A DNA stretch of 58,317 nucleotides from assembly GCA_020852835.1 (NCBI GenBank), contig JADZAC010000011.1:1-58317 (forward strand). Direction: 5' to 3'. Source of the stretch: Flavobacteriales bacterium. Its GTDB lineage: Bacteria > Bacteroidota > Bacteroidia > Flavobacteriales_F > PHOS-HE28. Each line of letters starts with the position of its first letter. Position 1 is the stretch's first letter. Position numbers and translations under genes: made by a program. Below the pieces are notes generated by a model. It was given only the letters and a program-made list of their open reading frames with translations, did no database searches and had not been told where the DNA came from. This document shows positions 16,044 through 24,958 of the stretch, piece after piece.

Positions 16044-17330
16044 ATGATGACGTTGTTGATACTTGCAGTGCTGGTGCTGGGCTTCCTGGTGGTCCTGCGC
16101 CTGAGCCGCGTGGCCCAGCTCACCAGCGAGTTGCGCGGCTTGCGCGAAGAGGTGATCGCCGAGCGGACCAACCGGACACAAGGCCGACTGATGTGGTTGT
16201 TCGGGGTGGTGTACCTCGCCCTGTTCATTTGGCTGCCCTTCCGCTACAGTGATGTGTTCCTGCCGCCCCCGGCCAGCACCCAAGGGGTATGGATCGACGA
16301 CATGTACCTCTACAACTGGATCATGTTGGGCATCGTGTTCTTCGGCACCAACATCGCCCTGTTCTACTTCGTGGGCAAGTACTACCACCGCGATGGCAAG
16401 CGCGCCTTCTGGTACCCCCACAACAACCGGCTGGAACTGGTGTGGACGGTGATCCCCACGATCGTGCTGATCGGCACCATCATCTACGCCTTGGTCGTGT
16501 GGAACAAGATCACGGCCCTGCCGGCACCGGGCACCATGGAAGTGGAGGTCTACTCCAAGCAGTTCGACTGGACCTTCCGGTATCCCGGCAAGGACGGCAA
16601 ACTGGGAGCCAGCGACTACCGCCTGATCACTGCCGAAAACCCCTTGGGGATCGTGACGCGCAAATCCCTTGGCGACCGTTTGGCCACCTTGAAGCAGGAC
16701 CTGGCCAAGGCCGAAGCCGACCTGGCCGCCAAAGCCAATGTGCTGCCCGCAGACAAATTGGCGGAGCGGAACGAGGACATGGCCCACACGCGGCGCATGA
16801 TCGAACGGCTCATGGGCCTGCAGCAGCTCATGGAAGAGGACATCAAGACCAACGGCAAGAACAGCACCTACCTGCTGGGGGCCGATGACAAGGTGACCAA
16901 GGAGTTCCACCTGCCGGTGAACACCGACGTGGAGCTGCTCTTCAGAAGCCAGGACGTGATCCACAGCGCCTACCTGCCGCACATGCGTGCACAGATGAAC
17001 ACGGTGCCCGGCATGACCACGCGCATGCACCTCAACCTCACCATCACCACCGACAGCATGCGGACGATCACCAAGAACGAGGCGTTCGACTACATCCTGA
17101 TGTGCAACAAGGTGTGCGGCATCTCCCACTACAACATGCAAGCACCGCTCACCGTGGAGCCGGCCGGCGCCTACAAGGTGTGGAACATCATGCTGCCCGT
17201 ATTTGAAAAACCGGGCGCGGCAAAGGCGGAGGAACCCGAAACGGCCTCCCCTGCCGAGGCCGGCACCTTGACGACGGACAGTGCAGCAGCCCCGGTGGCC
17301 GCCGCAGCAACGAACCAAGAATCGAACTGA
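16044..17330 (+). CDS. coxB: Cytochrome c oxidase subunit II with a long insertion
   Basis: Subunit II of an aa3-type heme-copper oxidase; its CuA centre receives electrons from cytochrome c. The CuA motif is C354-N-K-V-C358-G-I-S-H362-Y-N-M365, preceded by DVIHSAYLPH, which carries the upstream His ligand. Four hydrophobic segments lie at about 1-20, 48-67, 89-110 and 132-153, so there is more membrane anchoring than the usual two helices. Between the first strands of the CuA domain lies a charged, helix-forming insertion (about 195-285) rich in Ala, Leu, Lys, Glu and Asp. The protein is 428 residues long. The Ala-rich C-terminal tail (from about 386) is low complexity. It stops 4 bases before coxA. 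No subunit III or IV gene is nearby. Confidence 0.93.
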   Translation: MMTLLILAVLVLGFLVVLRLSRVAQLTSELRGLREEVIAERTNRTQGRLMWLFGVVYLALFIWLPFRYSDVFLPPPASTQGVWIDDMYLYNWIMLGIVFFGTNIALFYFVGKYYHRDGKRAFWYPHNNRLELVWTVIPTIVLIGTIIYALVVWNKITALPAPGTMEVEVYSKQFDWTFRYPGKDGKLGASDYRLITAENPLGIVTRKSLGDRLATLKQDLAKAEADLAAKANVLPADKLAERNEDMAHTRRMIERLMGLQQLMEEDIKTNGKNSTYLLGADDKVTKEFHLPVNTDVELLFRSQDVIHSAYLPHMRAQMNTVPGMTTRMHLNLTITTDSMRTITKNEAFDYILMCNKVCGISHYNMQAPLTVEPAGAYKVWNIMLPVFEKPGAAKAEEPETASPAEAGTLTTDSAAAPVAAAATNQESN

Positions 17331-17334
17331 GAAC

Positions 17335-19149
17335 ATGAGCGCCGTAGCTACTCCGCAGGCTGCCGACCACAGCGGCCACGCCCACGCGGGACTTCACCAT
17401 CACCAGGAGAGCTTCATTTCGAAGTACATCTTCTCGCGTGACCACAAGATGATCAGCAAGCAATTCCTGATCACGGCCATCGTCATGGCCTGGGTGGCCA
17501 TGATCATGTCCATCATCTTCCGCTTGCAGATCGCCTATCCCGGGGAGAGCTTCGCTTTCACCCATTTCTTCCTGGGAGACAAGTGGGCCCCCAACGGAGT
17601 GCTCAGCCCCTCGATGTTCTTGGGCTTGGTCACCATCCACGGAACGATCATGCTCTTCTTCGTGCTCACCGGCGGTCTGTCCGGCACCTTCAGCAACTTG
17701 CTGATCCCCTTGCAGATCGGCGCCCGCGATATGGCCAGCGGGTTCATCAACATGCTCTCCTTCTGGTTCTTCTTCGCGGCTTCCGTGATGATGCTTTCCT
17801 CGTTGTTCGTGGAAAGCGGGCCGGCCAATGGCGGTTGGACGGTCTATCCCCCGTTGAGCGTATTGCCCGAGGCCATCCCCGGATCGGGCATGGGCATGAC
17901 CCTCTGGCTGTTCAGCATGGTGCTGTTCATCGCCGGTTCGCTCATGGGCAGCCTCAACTACATCGTCACCATCCTCAACCTGCGCACCAAGGGCATGAAG
18001 ATGACCCGCCTGCCGCTCACCGTGTGGGCCCTGCTGCTTACGGCCATCGTAGGCGTGCTGGCCTTCCCCGTGCTGGTAAGCGCCGTGGTGCTGCTGATCA
18101 TGGACCGCATGATGGGCACCAGCTTTTACCTCAGCGAGATCCACATTGCCGGTGAAGCCTTGGACAACATGGGCGGAAGCCCGATCCTCTACCAGCACCT
18201 CTTCTGGTTCCTGGGCCACCCGGAAGTGTATATCGTGATCCTGCCCGCCTTCGGCATCAGCTCCGAAGTGATCTCCACCATGAGCCGCAAGCCCATCTTC
18301 GGCTACCGTGCCATGATCGGTTCCCTGATGGCCATCTCCTTCATGAGCTTCCTGGTGTGGGCCCACCACATGTTCATCACCGGCATGAACCCCTTCCTGG
18401 GGGCGATCTTCTCCTTTACCACGATCCTCATTGCCGTGCCCAGCGCCATCAAGGTGTTCAACTACATCACCACCCTGTGGCGCGGCAACATCGTCTTCTC
18501 TCCGGCCATGCTCTTCAGCATCGCCATGGTGTCCACGTTCATCGCCGGCGGCCTTACCGGCATCATCGTGGCCAACAGTGCCCTGGACATCCAGGTGCAC
18601 GATACCTACTTCGTGGTGGCCCACTTCCACATGGTGATGGGCGTGAGCGCCATCTTCGCCATGATGGCCGGCGTGTACCACTGGTTCCCGCGGTTGTATG
18701 GCAGGATGATGAACAACCGCCTGGGATACGTGCATTTCTGGGTCACGTTGATCGCCGCCTACGGGGTGTTCATCCCCATGCACTACGTGGGCTTGGCCGG
18801 CGGCCCGCGGCGCTACTACGACTACACGGAGTTCCCCATGTTCCAAGGCCACTTCATGGACCTCAACGTCATGATCACCCTCTTCGCCTGCTTGGGCGGA
18901 GTGGTCCAGTTGGTGTTCACCTACAACTTCTTCCACAGCATTTGGCGCGGACAGAAAGCCGTGCAGAACCCTTGGCGCAGCAATACCTTGGAGTGGACCG
19001 CCCCCGTGGAGCGCCTGCACGGTAACTGGCCCGGGCCCCTGCCCACCGTGCACCGCTGGCCTTACGATTACAGCAAGCCCGGAAAGCCGGAGGACTTTGT
19101 GCCCCAAACCGTTCCCTTGGAAGCCGGGGAGGAGGACGAAGGGCACTGA
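17335..19149 (+). CDS. coxA: Cytochrome c oxidase subunit I (aa3-type)
   Basis: Catalytic subunit of a heme-copper oxidase that reduces O2 to water and pumps protons. The 604 residues have about 12 membrane helices and an N-terminal His-rich tail. Metal ligands are visible: His102 (low-spin heme a), His295 with the cross-linked Tyr299 in the HPEVY motif, the CuB pair His344-His345, and His430/His432 (heme a3 and heme a). The presence of His295-Pro-Glu-Val-Tyr places it in the A-type family. ATG 17335 is used; a GTG at 17281 would overlap coxB by 50 bases. With ACIII upstream it forms a complete quinol-to-oxygen segment. Confidence 0.96.
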   Translation: MSAVATPQAADHSGHAHAGLHHHQESFISKYIFSRDHKMISKQFLITAIVMAWVAMIMSIIFRLQIAYPGESFAFTHFFLGDKWAPNGVLSPSMFLGLVTIHGTIMLFFVLTGGLSGTFSNLLIPLQIGARDMASGFINMLSFWFFFAASVMMLSSLFVESGPANGGWTVYPPLSVLPEAIPGSGMGMTLWLFSMVLFIAGSLMGSLNYIVTILNLRTKGMKMTRLPLTVWALLLTAIVGVLAFPVLVSAVVLLIMDRMMGTSFYLSEIHIAGEALDNMGGSPILYQHLFWFLGHPEVYIVILPAFGISSEVISTMSRKPIFGYRAMIGSLMAISFMSFLVWAHHMFITGMNPFLGAIFSFTTILIAVPSAIKVFNYITTLWRGNIVFSPAMLFSIAMVSTFIAGGLTGIIVANSALDIQVHDTYFVVAHFHMVMGVSAIFAMMAGVYHWFPRLYGRMMNNRLGYVHFWVTLIAAYGVFIPMHYVGLAGGPRRYYDYTEFPMFQGHFMDLNVMITLFACLGGVVQLVFTYNFFHSIWRGQKAVQNPWRSNTLEWTAPVERLHGNWPGPLPTVHRWPYDYSKPGKPEDFVPQTVPLEAGEEDEGH

Positions 19150-19159
19150 CCCCGACCAT

Positions 19160-19849
19160 ATGGGCCTTGGTGCTTCGAGGTCGGCAGGGAAGTCCGCACA
19201 TCATGTGTGGACTTCCCTGTTCCCGGACCTGCGGGCCACGTTGCTGCTCCTGCTGGCCGCCGGAGGAAGCACGGCCATGCATGCCCAGTTGTTGGACAGC
19301 TTGGCCCTCTTCAGCAAGGAGCCGCCCCGGGTAGTGGCCAAGTTGGACACGCGCGGCTCCTTTATCAGCAACAGCAATGTGCGCATGCTGGGCGTTAAGC
19401 TGGGACTGGAACACGCCGGGCGGCTCCAGTACGGCTTGGGCTATTCCCTTCTGGCCAGTGCAGTGGAGCATCCGCGTACCGTGGACGGGCAAGCTGGCGT
19501 ACCGGTGCGCCTGCGCATGGGCTACCTGGCGCCGTATGTGGAATATGCGTTTTTCGAGCGCGGGCCGTGGGAGGCCAGGATCCCCGTGCAGTTGGGCTTT
19601 GGACAAGGCTCCCTGGTGTACACCGGCACCGATGGACGGCAACACGCATTGGTGCGTTCGTTCCTGCTGATCTATGAACCGGCCATGACCATACAATACC
19701 GGTTCCTTCGCTATTTCGGGGCTCATGCCGGCTGGGGCTTCCGGCTCATGCTGGTGCGCACCGAACTGGATGAAGCCCTCACTGCCCCGATCTACCTCTT
19801 GGGCGTGAAAGTGTTCATGGGCGACCTGTGGCGCGACCTGAAGCGATGA
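19160..19849 (+). CDS. Small predicted outer-membrane or periplasmic protein
   Basis: I do not recognise a named family. The 229 residues begin with a long n-region, a leucine run and an Ala-Met-His-Ala-Gln cleavage site near residue 43, so it is exported. The rest alternates polar and hydrophobic residues with many Gly, Tyr and Phe (for example LGLEHAGRLQYGLGYSLLA and MGYLAPYVEYAFFERG), as expected for a small beta-barrel of about 8-10 strands. Length and pattern agree with Bacteroidota outer-membrane proteins of unknown function. It starts 10 bases after coxA, so it is probably co-transcribed with the oxidase, and it ends 27 bases before ruvB. A role in the respiratory chain is not implied by sequence. 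Confidence 0.7.
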   Translation: MGLGASRSAGKSAHHVWTSLFPDLRATLLLLLAAGGSTAMHAQLLDSLALFSKEPPRVVAKLDTRGSFISNSNVRMLGVKLGLEHAGRLQYGLGYSLLASAVEHPRTVDGQAGVPVRLRMGYLAPYVEYAFFERGPWEARIPVQLGFGQGSLVYTGTDGRQHALVRSFLLIYEPAMTIQYRFLRYFGAHAGWGFRLMLVRTELDEALTAPIYLLGVKVFMGDLWRDLKR

Positions 19850-19859
19850 GGGGGCGGAT

Positions 19860-19867
19860 TACCTTTG
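19860..19867 (+). promoter_or_regulatory. Candidate -7 element TACCTTTG of ruvB
   Basis: An exact TAnnTTTG match, the same octamer as in front of rimP. CTG lies where the -33 TTG is expected, 19 bases upstream. The box ends 9 bases before the ruvB ATG, so a transcript starting here would have almost no 5' leader. Confidence 0.45.
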
Positions 19868-19876
19868 GCCGTGCCC

Positions 19877-20902
19877 ATGCCCGAACAGTTTGACGTACGC
19901 CGCGAACAACGTTCCGCCTCCGACAAGGAGATGGAACAGGTGCTGCGCCCGAGGCGCTTTGAGGAATTTGCCGGCCAACGGGCCGTTACCGACAACCTGA
20001 AGGTATTTGTGCAAGCCGCCAAGCAACGGGGCGAAGCATTGGACCATGTGCTGCTGCACGGCCCTCCCGGGCTGGGCAAAACCACCTTGGCAGGCATTGT
20101 GGCCCAGGAGATGGGCGTAGGTATGCGCGTAACCAGTGGCCCGGTGCTGGACAAGCCCGCCGACCTGGCCGGCCTGCTCACCAACCTGGAGCCCAACGAC
20201 CTGCTCTTCATCGACGAGATCCACCGCCTGAGCCCGATCGTGGAGGAATACCTGTACAGCGCCATGGAGGACTACCGCATCGACCTGGTGATCGATGCCG
20301 GCCCCAACGCCCGCACCGTGCAGATCAACCTCAACCCGTTCACCTTGGTGGGCGCCACCACCCGCAGCGGCTTGCTTACCGCGCCCCTTCGTGCGCGCTT
20401 CGGCATCAACAGCCGGCTGGATTACTACGATGCGGACACCCTCACCGGCATCCTCAAACGTTCCGCAGGCTTGCTGCACGTGCCCATCGCCGATGAAGCC
20501 GCACACGAGATCGCCCGCCGCAGCCGGGGAACGCCGCGCATTGCCAATGCCCTGCTGCGCCGCGTGCGCGACTTCGCCCAGATCCAGGGTGATGGTACCA
20601 TAGGCATGACCATTGCCAAACATGCCCTCAAAGCCCTCAACGTGGATGCGCACGGACTCGATGAAATGGACAACCGTATCCTGCTGTGCATCATCGAGAA
20701 GTTCAGCGGTGGTCCTGTGGGCCTCAATACCGTTGCTACAGCAGTGGGCGAAGAGAGCGGCACCATCGAGGAGGTGTACGAGCCGTTCCTGATCATGGAG
20801 GGCTACCTGATGCGCACCCCGCGTGGCAGGCAGGCCACCGAACGGGCGTACAAACATCTGGGCAAAGCCCCGGAGGCCAAGCCCGGCAGCTTGTTTGAGT
20901 AA
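19877..20902 (+). CDS. ruvB: Holliday junction branch-migration ATPase RuvB
   Basis: AAA+ motor that drives branch migration of Holliday junctions together with RuvA, feeding RuvC. The 341 residues show Walker A (GPPGLGKTT, 62-70), Walker B (LLFIDEIH, 109-116), sensor 1 (GATTRSG, about 153-160) and the arginine-finger segment LRARFG. The C-terminal winged helix ends with the family-typical [13 protein letters not shown] 19877 is chosen; TTG 19865 lies inside the -7 element. It may be transcribed from its own promoter at 19860 and, in part, by read-through from the coxA operon. A strong stem-loop follows at 20946. Confidence 0.97.
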   Translation: MPEQFDVRREQRSASDKEMEQVLRPRRFEEFAGQRAVTDNLKVFVQAAKQRGEALDHVLLHGPPGLGKTTLAGIVAQEMGVGMRVTSGPVLDKPADLAGLLTNLEPNDLLFIDEIHRLSPIVEEYLYSAMEDYRIDLVIDAGPNARTVQINLNPFTLVGATTRSGLLTAPLRARFGINSRLDYYDADTLTGILKRSAGLLHVPIADEAAHEIARRSRGTPRIANALLRRVRDFAQIQGDGTIGMTIAKHALKALNVDAHGLDEMDNRILLCIIEKFSGGPVGLNTVATAVGEESGTIEEVYEPFLIMEGYLMRTPRGRQATERAYKHLGKAPEAKPGSLFE

Positions 20903-20945
20903 AGCGGTCCTCGCTAAGGGCGATCTGTGCACGTGTCCCGCTGGG

Positions 20946-20987
20946 CCATGCAAAAGGGCTGCCCGGAAAGGCAGCCCTTTTGCATGG
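20946..20987. terminator. Bidirectional terminator with perfect 18-bp stem
   Basis: CCATGCAAAAGGGCTGCC (20946-20963) pairs without mismatch with 20970-20987 around the six-base loop CGGAAA. The stem has an A-run on one side and a T-run on the other, so GC core plus U-tract is read in both directions. It lies between ruvB and the converging secreted-protein gene and can end both transcripts. Confidence 0.9.
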
Positions 20988-21004
20988 ATGAAGGGAGGCG
21001 CCGA

Positions 21005-23974
21005 TCAACGCACTTTCGGCACGCGGAACGTGTGTTGCTCCCCGTTGCCGATCACGCGTACGAGCCAAACGCCCGTGCCCAAGTTGCGGCCGTCCAACAT
21101 GATGCGCCCGGGTTGCGTGAGCCCGGTACGTACAAGCACCTGGCGGCCGGTGGCGTCGTAAACGGCTATATCCACCGGCGCTTGGCCATAGGCATGCTGC
21201 ACCACAAGCTGGTCATCCGAGGCCCATACGGCCAACGGCCCGTTACCCGCACTGGTGCTGACCCCGGTTGCACCGTCCACGCTGATCTGCATCGTAAAAG
21301 TGTCCGAGCAGTCACCATGGGTTGCCGTAAGAGTGACCTCATAGTTGCCCGCAAGAGCATAGCTGTGTACAGGTGCAGTCTCCGTGCTGGTGGCGCCATC
21401 GCCGAAGTTCCACAGGTAGTGTTGGGCGGCGATGCTGCCATTGAAGAAGTGGAACGGCACACCGGCGGTTGCCGCTTCATCCGTGTGGAACAGGGCTTGC
21501 ACCGCATCGCCTTGGGGAGCTGCGATGGTGAAATCAGTTGCCAACTGGCCGCAAACACCGCCGGGGCTGACCTGTACCTGGTAATTGCCCGGGGCCAGTT
21601 GCATGCTGCATACATCCCCGGCACCGATCTGCACACTGCCCAAGGTATTGCCCGAGGCTTGCGCCCAAGTGATGTTGAGCCCGCTTTCCGCGGCTGCCAC
21701 GGTGGCCAGCCCGTTCCCGCCAGGGCAAAGGGCATCTTCAACAAAAAGGGCCAGAGGCTCAGTGCCGTTGAGCACGAAGCGCGGCTGTCCGTTATTGCTG
21801 CCGGCCTCCATGGTGAAGCTGTACGAGGCGCCGTCGGTAAGCGGGGTCACCGTGCCGGTATGCAGGTCGGTCAGGCTGAGGCAGCTCAGTGCATGGATGC
21901 CCGCCATGGAGGCAGTGATGGTGTAGGTGCCGGTGACTTCGACCGCCACATCAACAGGTATTTGAACGGCGGTGCTGTAGCTTCCGAAGAAGTCCAGCGC
22001 AAGCTGCTCGCCCGTGTTGCTGCGAATGCCGATCCGCGGTGCGCCGGTGGTATGGAAGGGCACCTTCAGGGCGTCGATCCCGTCGAGGGCCGGGGTGCCT
22101 TGGGCGAACACCATGGTGGCCACGTCACTGTATGTGTTGAGCGTGCTGGATATCGTCAGGTTCAGCATGGGGAGCACCGCTTGCTGGAGGCCGCCGAAGG
22201 TGCCGCCCAAGGGCTCGGAGACTTTTGCGGATTCATCCAACGTGCTGGTCAGGTTGGTGCCATCGGCCTTCATCCAAAATCCTTGGCTGCTCTGCAGGAT
22301 CCCATTGAGCCCGGGTTGGCCCACGCCATTCGACCAGGCTTTGGTGGTGCCGGTGGCCGGGTCGAAGATCCAATAGGCGTTCTGCACATCGGTGCCGCGG
22401 TTGATCATCGTGAAGTCGATCGGGCTGGGCAGCGGATTGCCCACCAGGTTCCAACCATCCGCCGCCAAGGTGCCCGAAGAGGTGAAGCTCATTGGCAGGG
22501 TGAACGCGCTCTGTGCAATGGTGGGCGCCCCGGTGAGATCAACCGTGAACGCGGCCGTGCTGCTGTACGTGTCACCGCACCAAGCACGGAAACCTTGGCC
22601 CGGGGTGAGTGCCTGGGCCGTGGAGCTTACGCCTACTTCGCCGGAATCGGCCGAGGCGTATGTGTTGGTCTCATCATACCAGCGGATGCTGGGCCAAAAG
22701 ATGCCGCTGGCCGGGGGGTCGTAGAAATTCGGGTAGTGCGACCCGGGGAACCCGGCAGTGAAGAAGTCGTCCTTCCATTCGTTCACCGTTTGCCCGGCCA
22801 CAGGGCTGGCCAGCATGCGCCAGTTGGTGTGCCCGGCAGGAATGTAGCGCTGCACGGTGAGGTTGCCTGTGTAGGATGCCCCGCCGGCAACCGGGCCCAG
22901 GCGACCGGTGCCTGAGGCCGTGCTGGCAAGAGCAACGTTGCCCCCCGTGGCATTGAAGTCGCCATCGGCCAGCAACAGGGTTCCCCGGATGCCCACGGTG
23001 GCATTGGCTGCCGTGTTGGCCGGGGTGGTTACCGTGAGGTCCCAAAGATCCAGTGCGCCGCTGCCGGAAAGGGTGGTGGCAGCCGTGCCGGCCAGTGCCA
23101 AAGTGCTGTTGTCCGCACCGTTCAGGGCACCATCGATGGTTACGTCATCCCCGCTAACCGTGAAGGTGGTGCCTGCATTGATGGCCAACGTGCCTCCGGC
23201 ATCAACGCCCAGGTCCCGTACAAGCGCATTGGCCGTATTGGTCACCGTATGGCCGTTCTGTACCACCATGTGCGTAAGCGCACCAAAGGTGGCAGGGCCC
23301 GGCGTGCCGACGGTTTTCAGGGACCATATCGGATCCGTTACGTTGCCGGTTGACTGGCTGTAGTAGGTGATATCGGCGGTTGAGCCATACACGATGATGT
23401 CCGCGCCGGGAGCATCACCGGGCCCACCATGGCCCGTAGTGCTGTATTCCGCCATGTAGCCATAGAGCCGAAGCACCAGTGGCGCGGTCCGGTTTGCCAT
23501 GGTGAAGGTGAACGACCGGGTACGGGTATCGGTGGCATCGGGAATGATGGCCACGGCACCTTTGTTGGCAGTAAAGCCGTCTGCACTGGTGCGCAGCACA
23601 TAGCGCAATGGCCCCCTGTTGTTGCGTTGCAGTTTGAAGGTCACCTTGGTGATGGTGAATTGTTTGCCCGGTTGAGGGGTCAAGGTGAATTCCATATAGT
23701 CGTTGAGGTTCGGCACGGCGGCGGTGGTCCAGTGCCTTGCATTGAACCGGTCCGCATCGGGATAGGCCTGCAGCCCGGGCCCACGGCTGATGACCGACCC
23801 CGTAAGGCCGGCATCGTTGAAGTTGGACGACCACGTGGGCTCCGTGCCGGCAGCTCCGGCAAAGTCGAAGGTCAGTATCTGCTGCGCCAAGCTGTGCAAA
23901 GGCAGCAGGAGCATCAACGATCCGCTCAACAACAGGAGCAACAAGCGGGAACTTGGCATAATACGGTTCTTCAT
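21005..23974 (-). CDS. Large secreted protein with PKD domain and T9SS type A sorting domain
   Basis: Predicted T9SS cargo of 989 residues, secreted through the outer membrane. A signal peptide (Lys-Asn-Arg start, long Leu run, ending Leu-Ala-Gln near 31) is followed by a beta-rich N-terminal domain. A region rich in Gly, Thr and Asn (about 240-340) looks like a beta-helix, and a segment with NWRMLASPVAGQTVNEW leads to an extended beta-sandwich part of a type common in Bacteroidota surface proteins. A PKD domain lies at about 828-895 (WNFGDGATS). The last 75 residues form the type A sorting domain: VDIAVYDATGRQV, then a Gly-rich turn GTGVWLVRV. The function of the mature part is not recognised. 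It is not linked to any PorP/SprF gene, as usual for type A cargo. Confidence 0.85.
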   Translation of the reverse strand: MKNRIMPSSRLLLLLLSGSLMLLLPLHSLAQQILTFDFAGAAGTEPTWSSNFNDAGLTGSVISRGPGLQAYPDADRFNARHWTTAAVPNLNDYMEFTLTPQPGKQFTITKVTFKLQRNNRGPLRYVLRTSADGFTANKGAVAIIPDATDTRTRSFTFTMANRTAPLVLRLYGYMAEYSTTGHGGPGDAPGADIIVYGSTADITYYSQSTGNVTDPIWSLKTVGTPGPATFGALTHMVVQNGHTVTNTANALVRDLGVDAGGTLAINAGTTFTVSGDDVTIDGALNGADNSTLALAGTAATTLSGSGALDLWDLTVTTPANTAANATVGIRGTLLLADGDFNATGGNVALASTASGTGRLGPVAGGASYTGNLTVQRYIPAGHTNWRMLASPVAGQTVNEWKDDFFTAGFPGSHYPNFYDPPASGIFWPSIRWYDETNTYASADSGEVGVSSTAQALTPGQGFRAWCGDTYSSTAAFTVDLTGAPTIAQSAFTLPMSFTSSGTLAADGWNLVGNPLPSPIDFTMINRGTDVQNAYWIFDPATGTTKAWSNGVGQPGLNGILQSSQGFWMKADGTNLTSTLDESAKVSEPLGGTFGGLQQAVLPMLNLTISSTLNTYSDVATMVFAQGTPALDGIDALKVPFHTTGAPRIGIRSNTGEQLALDFFGSYSTAVQIPVDVAVEVTGTYTITASMAGIHALSCLSLTDLHTGTVTPLTDGASYSFTMEAGSNNGQPRFVLNGTEPLALFVEDALCPGGNGLATVAAAESGLNITWAQASGNTLGSVQIGAGDVCSMQLAPGNYQVQVSPGGVCGQLATDFTIAAPQGDAVQALFHTDEAATAGVPFHFFNGSIAAQHYLWNFGDGATSTETAPVHSYALAGNYEVTLTATHGDCSDTFTMQISVDGATGVSTSAGNGPLAVWASDDQLVVQHAYGQAPVDIAVYDATGRQVLVRTGLTQPGRIMLDGRNLGTGVWLVRVIGNGEQHTFRVPKVR

Positions 23975-24125
23975 GTCGTGGTATTGTCGAAACAGTGCGT
24001 AAGCTGTTGGGATCAGGTGGTAAAAGTAGGCTCATGCCGGAAACTTCCGGCCGTTCCAGTTCCTGCTGGTGTTTCGTACGGCTCCTCTGTGCCGGATCAG
24101 AGCGTGCTCAAAGGCCGATCCGCCG

Positions 24126-24473
24126 TTAGATCTTGATCTGCATTTTACACACGCGGCCGTTCCGGAAATCGTACACATGGTGGATCAACCCTTGTGAGAT
24201 CACCTCACCGGATTGGCTGTGCACGGTCCGGATCAGGGAGACCACCACCCGGTCGGGGGCGGTCAGGTCGAAGTGCTTTGGCTCATAGGCGTGCCGGTGC
24301 ACTTTCGCCAGCCGTTCCCAGTATTCCACTATGGCTTGCCCGCCGCGAAGCAAGGTACCTTCCAACTGGTCCGGCCATTCCACGTCTGTGGTCATGTGTT
24401 CCGGGATCTGCTCATACCGGCCTAGGTTGAACGCCGCGTAACAATCCCGAAGGAGTCGTTCATGCGGATGCAT
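24126..24473 (-). CDS. NTF2-like / SnoaL-type small protein
   Basis: A 115-residue protein with the length and pattern of the NTF2-like superfamily: an N-terminal helix (ERLLRDCYAAFNLGRYEQI), a strand with the acidic-aromatic TTDVEWPDQLEG, and a C-terminal sheet ending with GRVCKMQIKI. Members include SnoaL-type cyclases, ketosteroid isomerases and many proteins of unknown function, so no reaction is assigned. It has no signal peptide and probably acts in the cytoplasm. It lies alone, upstream of and co-directional with the T9SS cargo gene, separated by 151 bases. Bases 24474-24715 upstream hold no gene or clear signal, except a weak -7-like TATTTTCG at 24675 ahead of the tRNA. Confidence 0.7.
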   Translation of the reverse strand: MHPHERLLRDCYAAFNLGRYEQIPEHMTTDVEWPDQLEGTLLRGGQAIVEYWERLAKVHRHAYEPKHFDLTAPDRVVVSLIRTVHSQSGEVISQGLIHHVYDFRNGRVCKMQIKI

Positions 24474-24715
24474 CTTGGAGGTAATTGGTGATGCAAGTTA
24501 TACTGAATTCCAGCGAGTTGTACTCCGATGAACGAGGTTCACCCGGGAGCTTCCCTGAGGGGATTGCCAACGCGATGGTTTGACCAAGGGTTTCAGGGGT
24601 GCCCCATTCCTTTGAAAAGAACCCTATTTCCAAGCTTCCGGCTTGCCCGGGAAGATCCCATGCCGGGAGGGGGCTATTTTCGCGCCCCGCGCCCGTGGAC
24701 CGTTGTTAGTGTTCC

Positions 24716-24790
24716 GGCCTCATAGTTCAACGGATAGAATAGGAGTTTCCTAAACTCTAGATCCAGGTTCGATTCCTGGTGAGGCCACCA
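24716..24790 (+). tRNA. trnR-CCT: tRNA-Arg, anticodon CCT
   Basis: A full cloverleaf can be drawn. The acceptor stem GGCCTCA/TGAGGCC is followed by discriminator A and an encoded CCA. The D-arm is GTTC/GAAT, the anticodon stem GGAGT/ACTCT with loop TTCCTAA gives anticodon CCT, and the T-arm CCAGG/CCTGG has loop TTCGATT. It decodes AGG. Confidence 0.96.
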
Positions 24791-24792
24791 CA

Positions 24793-24813
24793 GCGCCCCC
24801 CATCCAGGGGCGC
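24793..24813 (+). other. GC hairpin just downstream of tRNA-Arg
   Basis: GCGCCCC (24793-24799) pairs with GGGGCGC (24807-24813) around the loop CCATCCA, 2 bases after the CCA end. No T-tract follows, so it is either a weak terminator or a processing signal. Confidence 0.4.
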
Positions 24814-24958
24814 GCCGGTGCCGGGCGTGCAGGTTATTGTTTCAAGGGCAGGCGGTCTTCTTTGCTTGGCACCAACATCAACGTGTGTGAAACTGAAGGT
24901 TTTACACGGAAAGCGGGGGCAGGAGGGGTCTAATTTCGGCGCAACCCGCCGTGTGCCC

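Noticed and set aside
17188-19146. 652-codon minus-strand frame rich in His, Asp and Gly
   Set aside because: Antisense to coxA, whose heme and copper ligands are all present on the plus strand.
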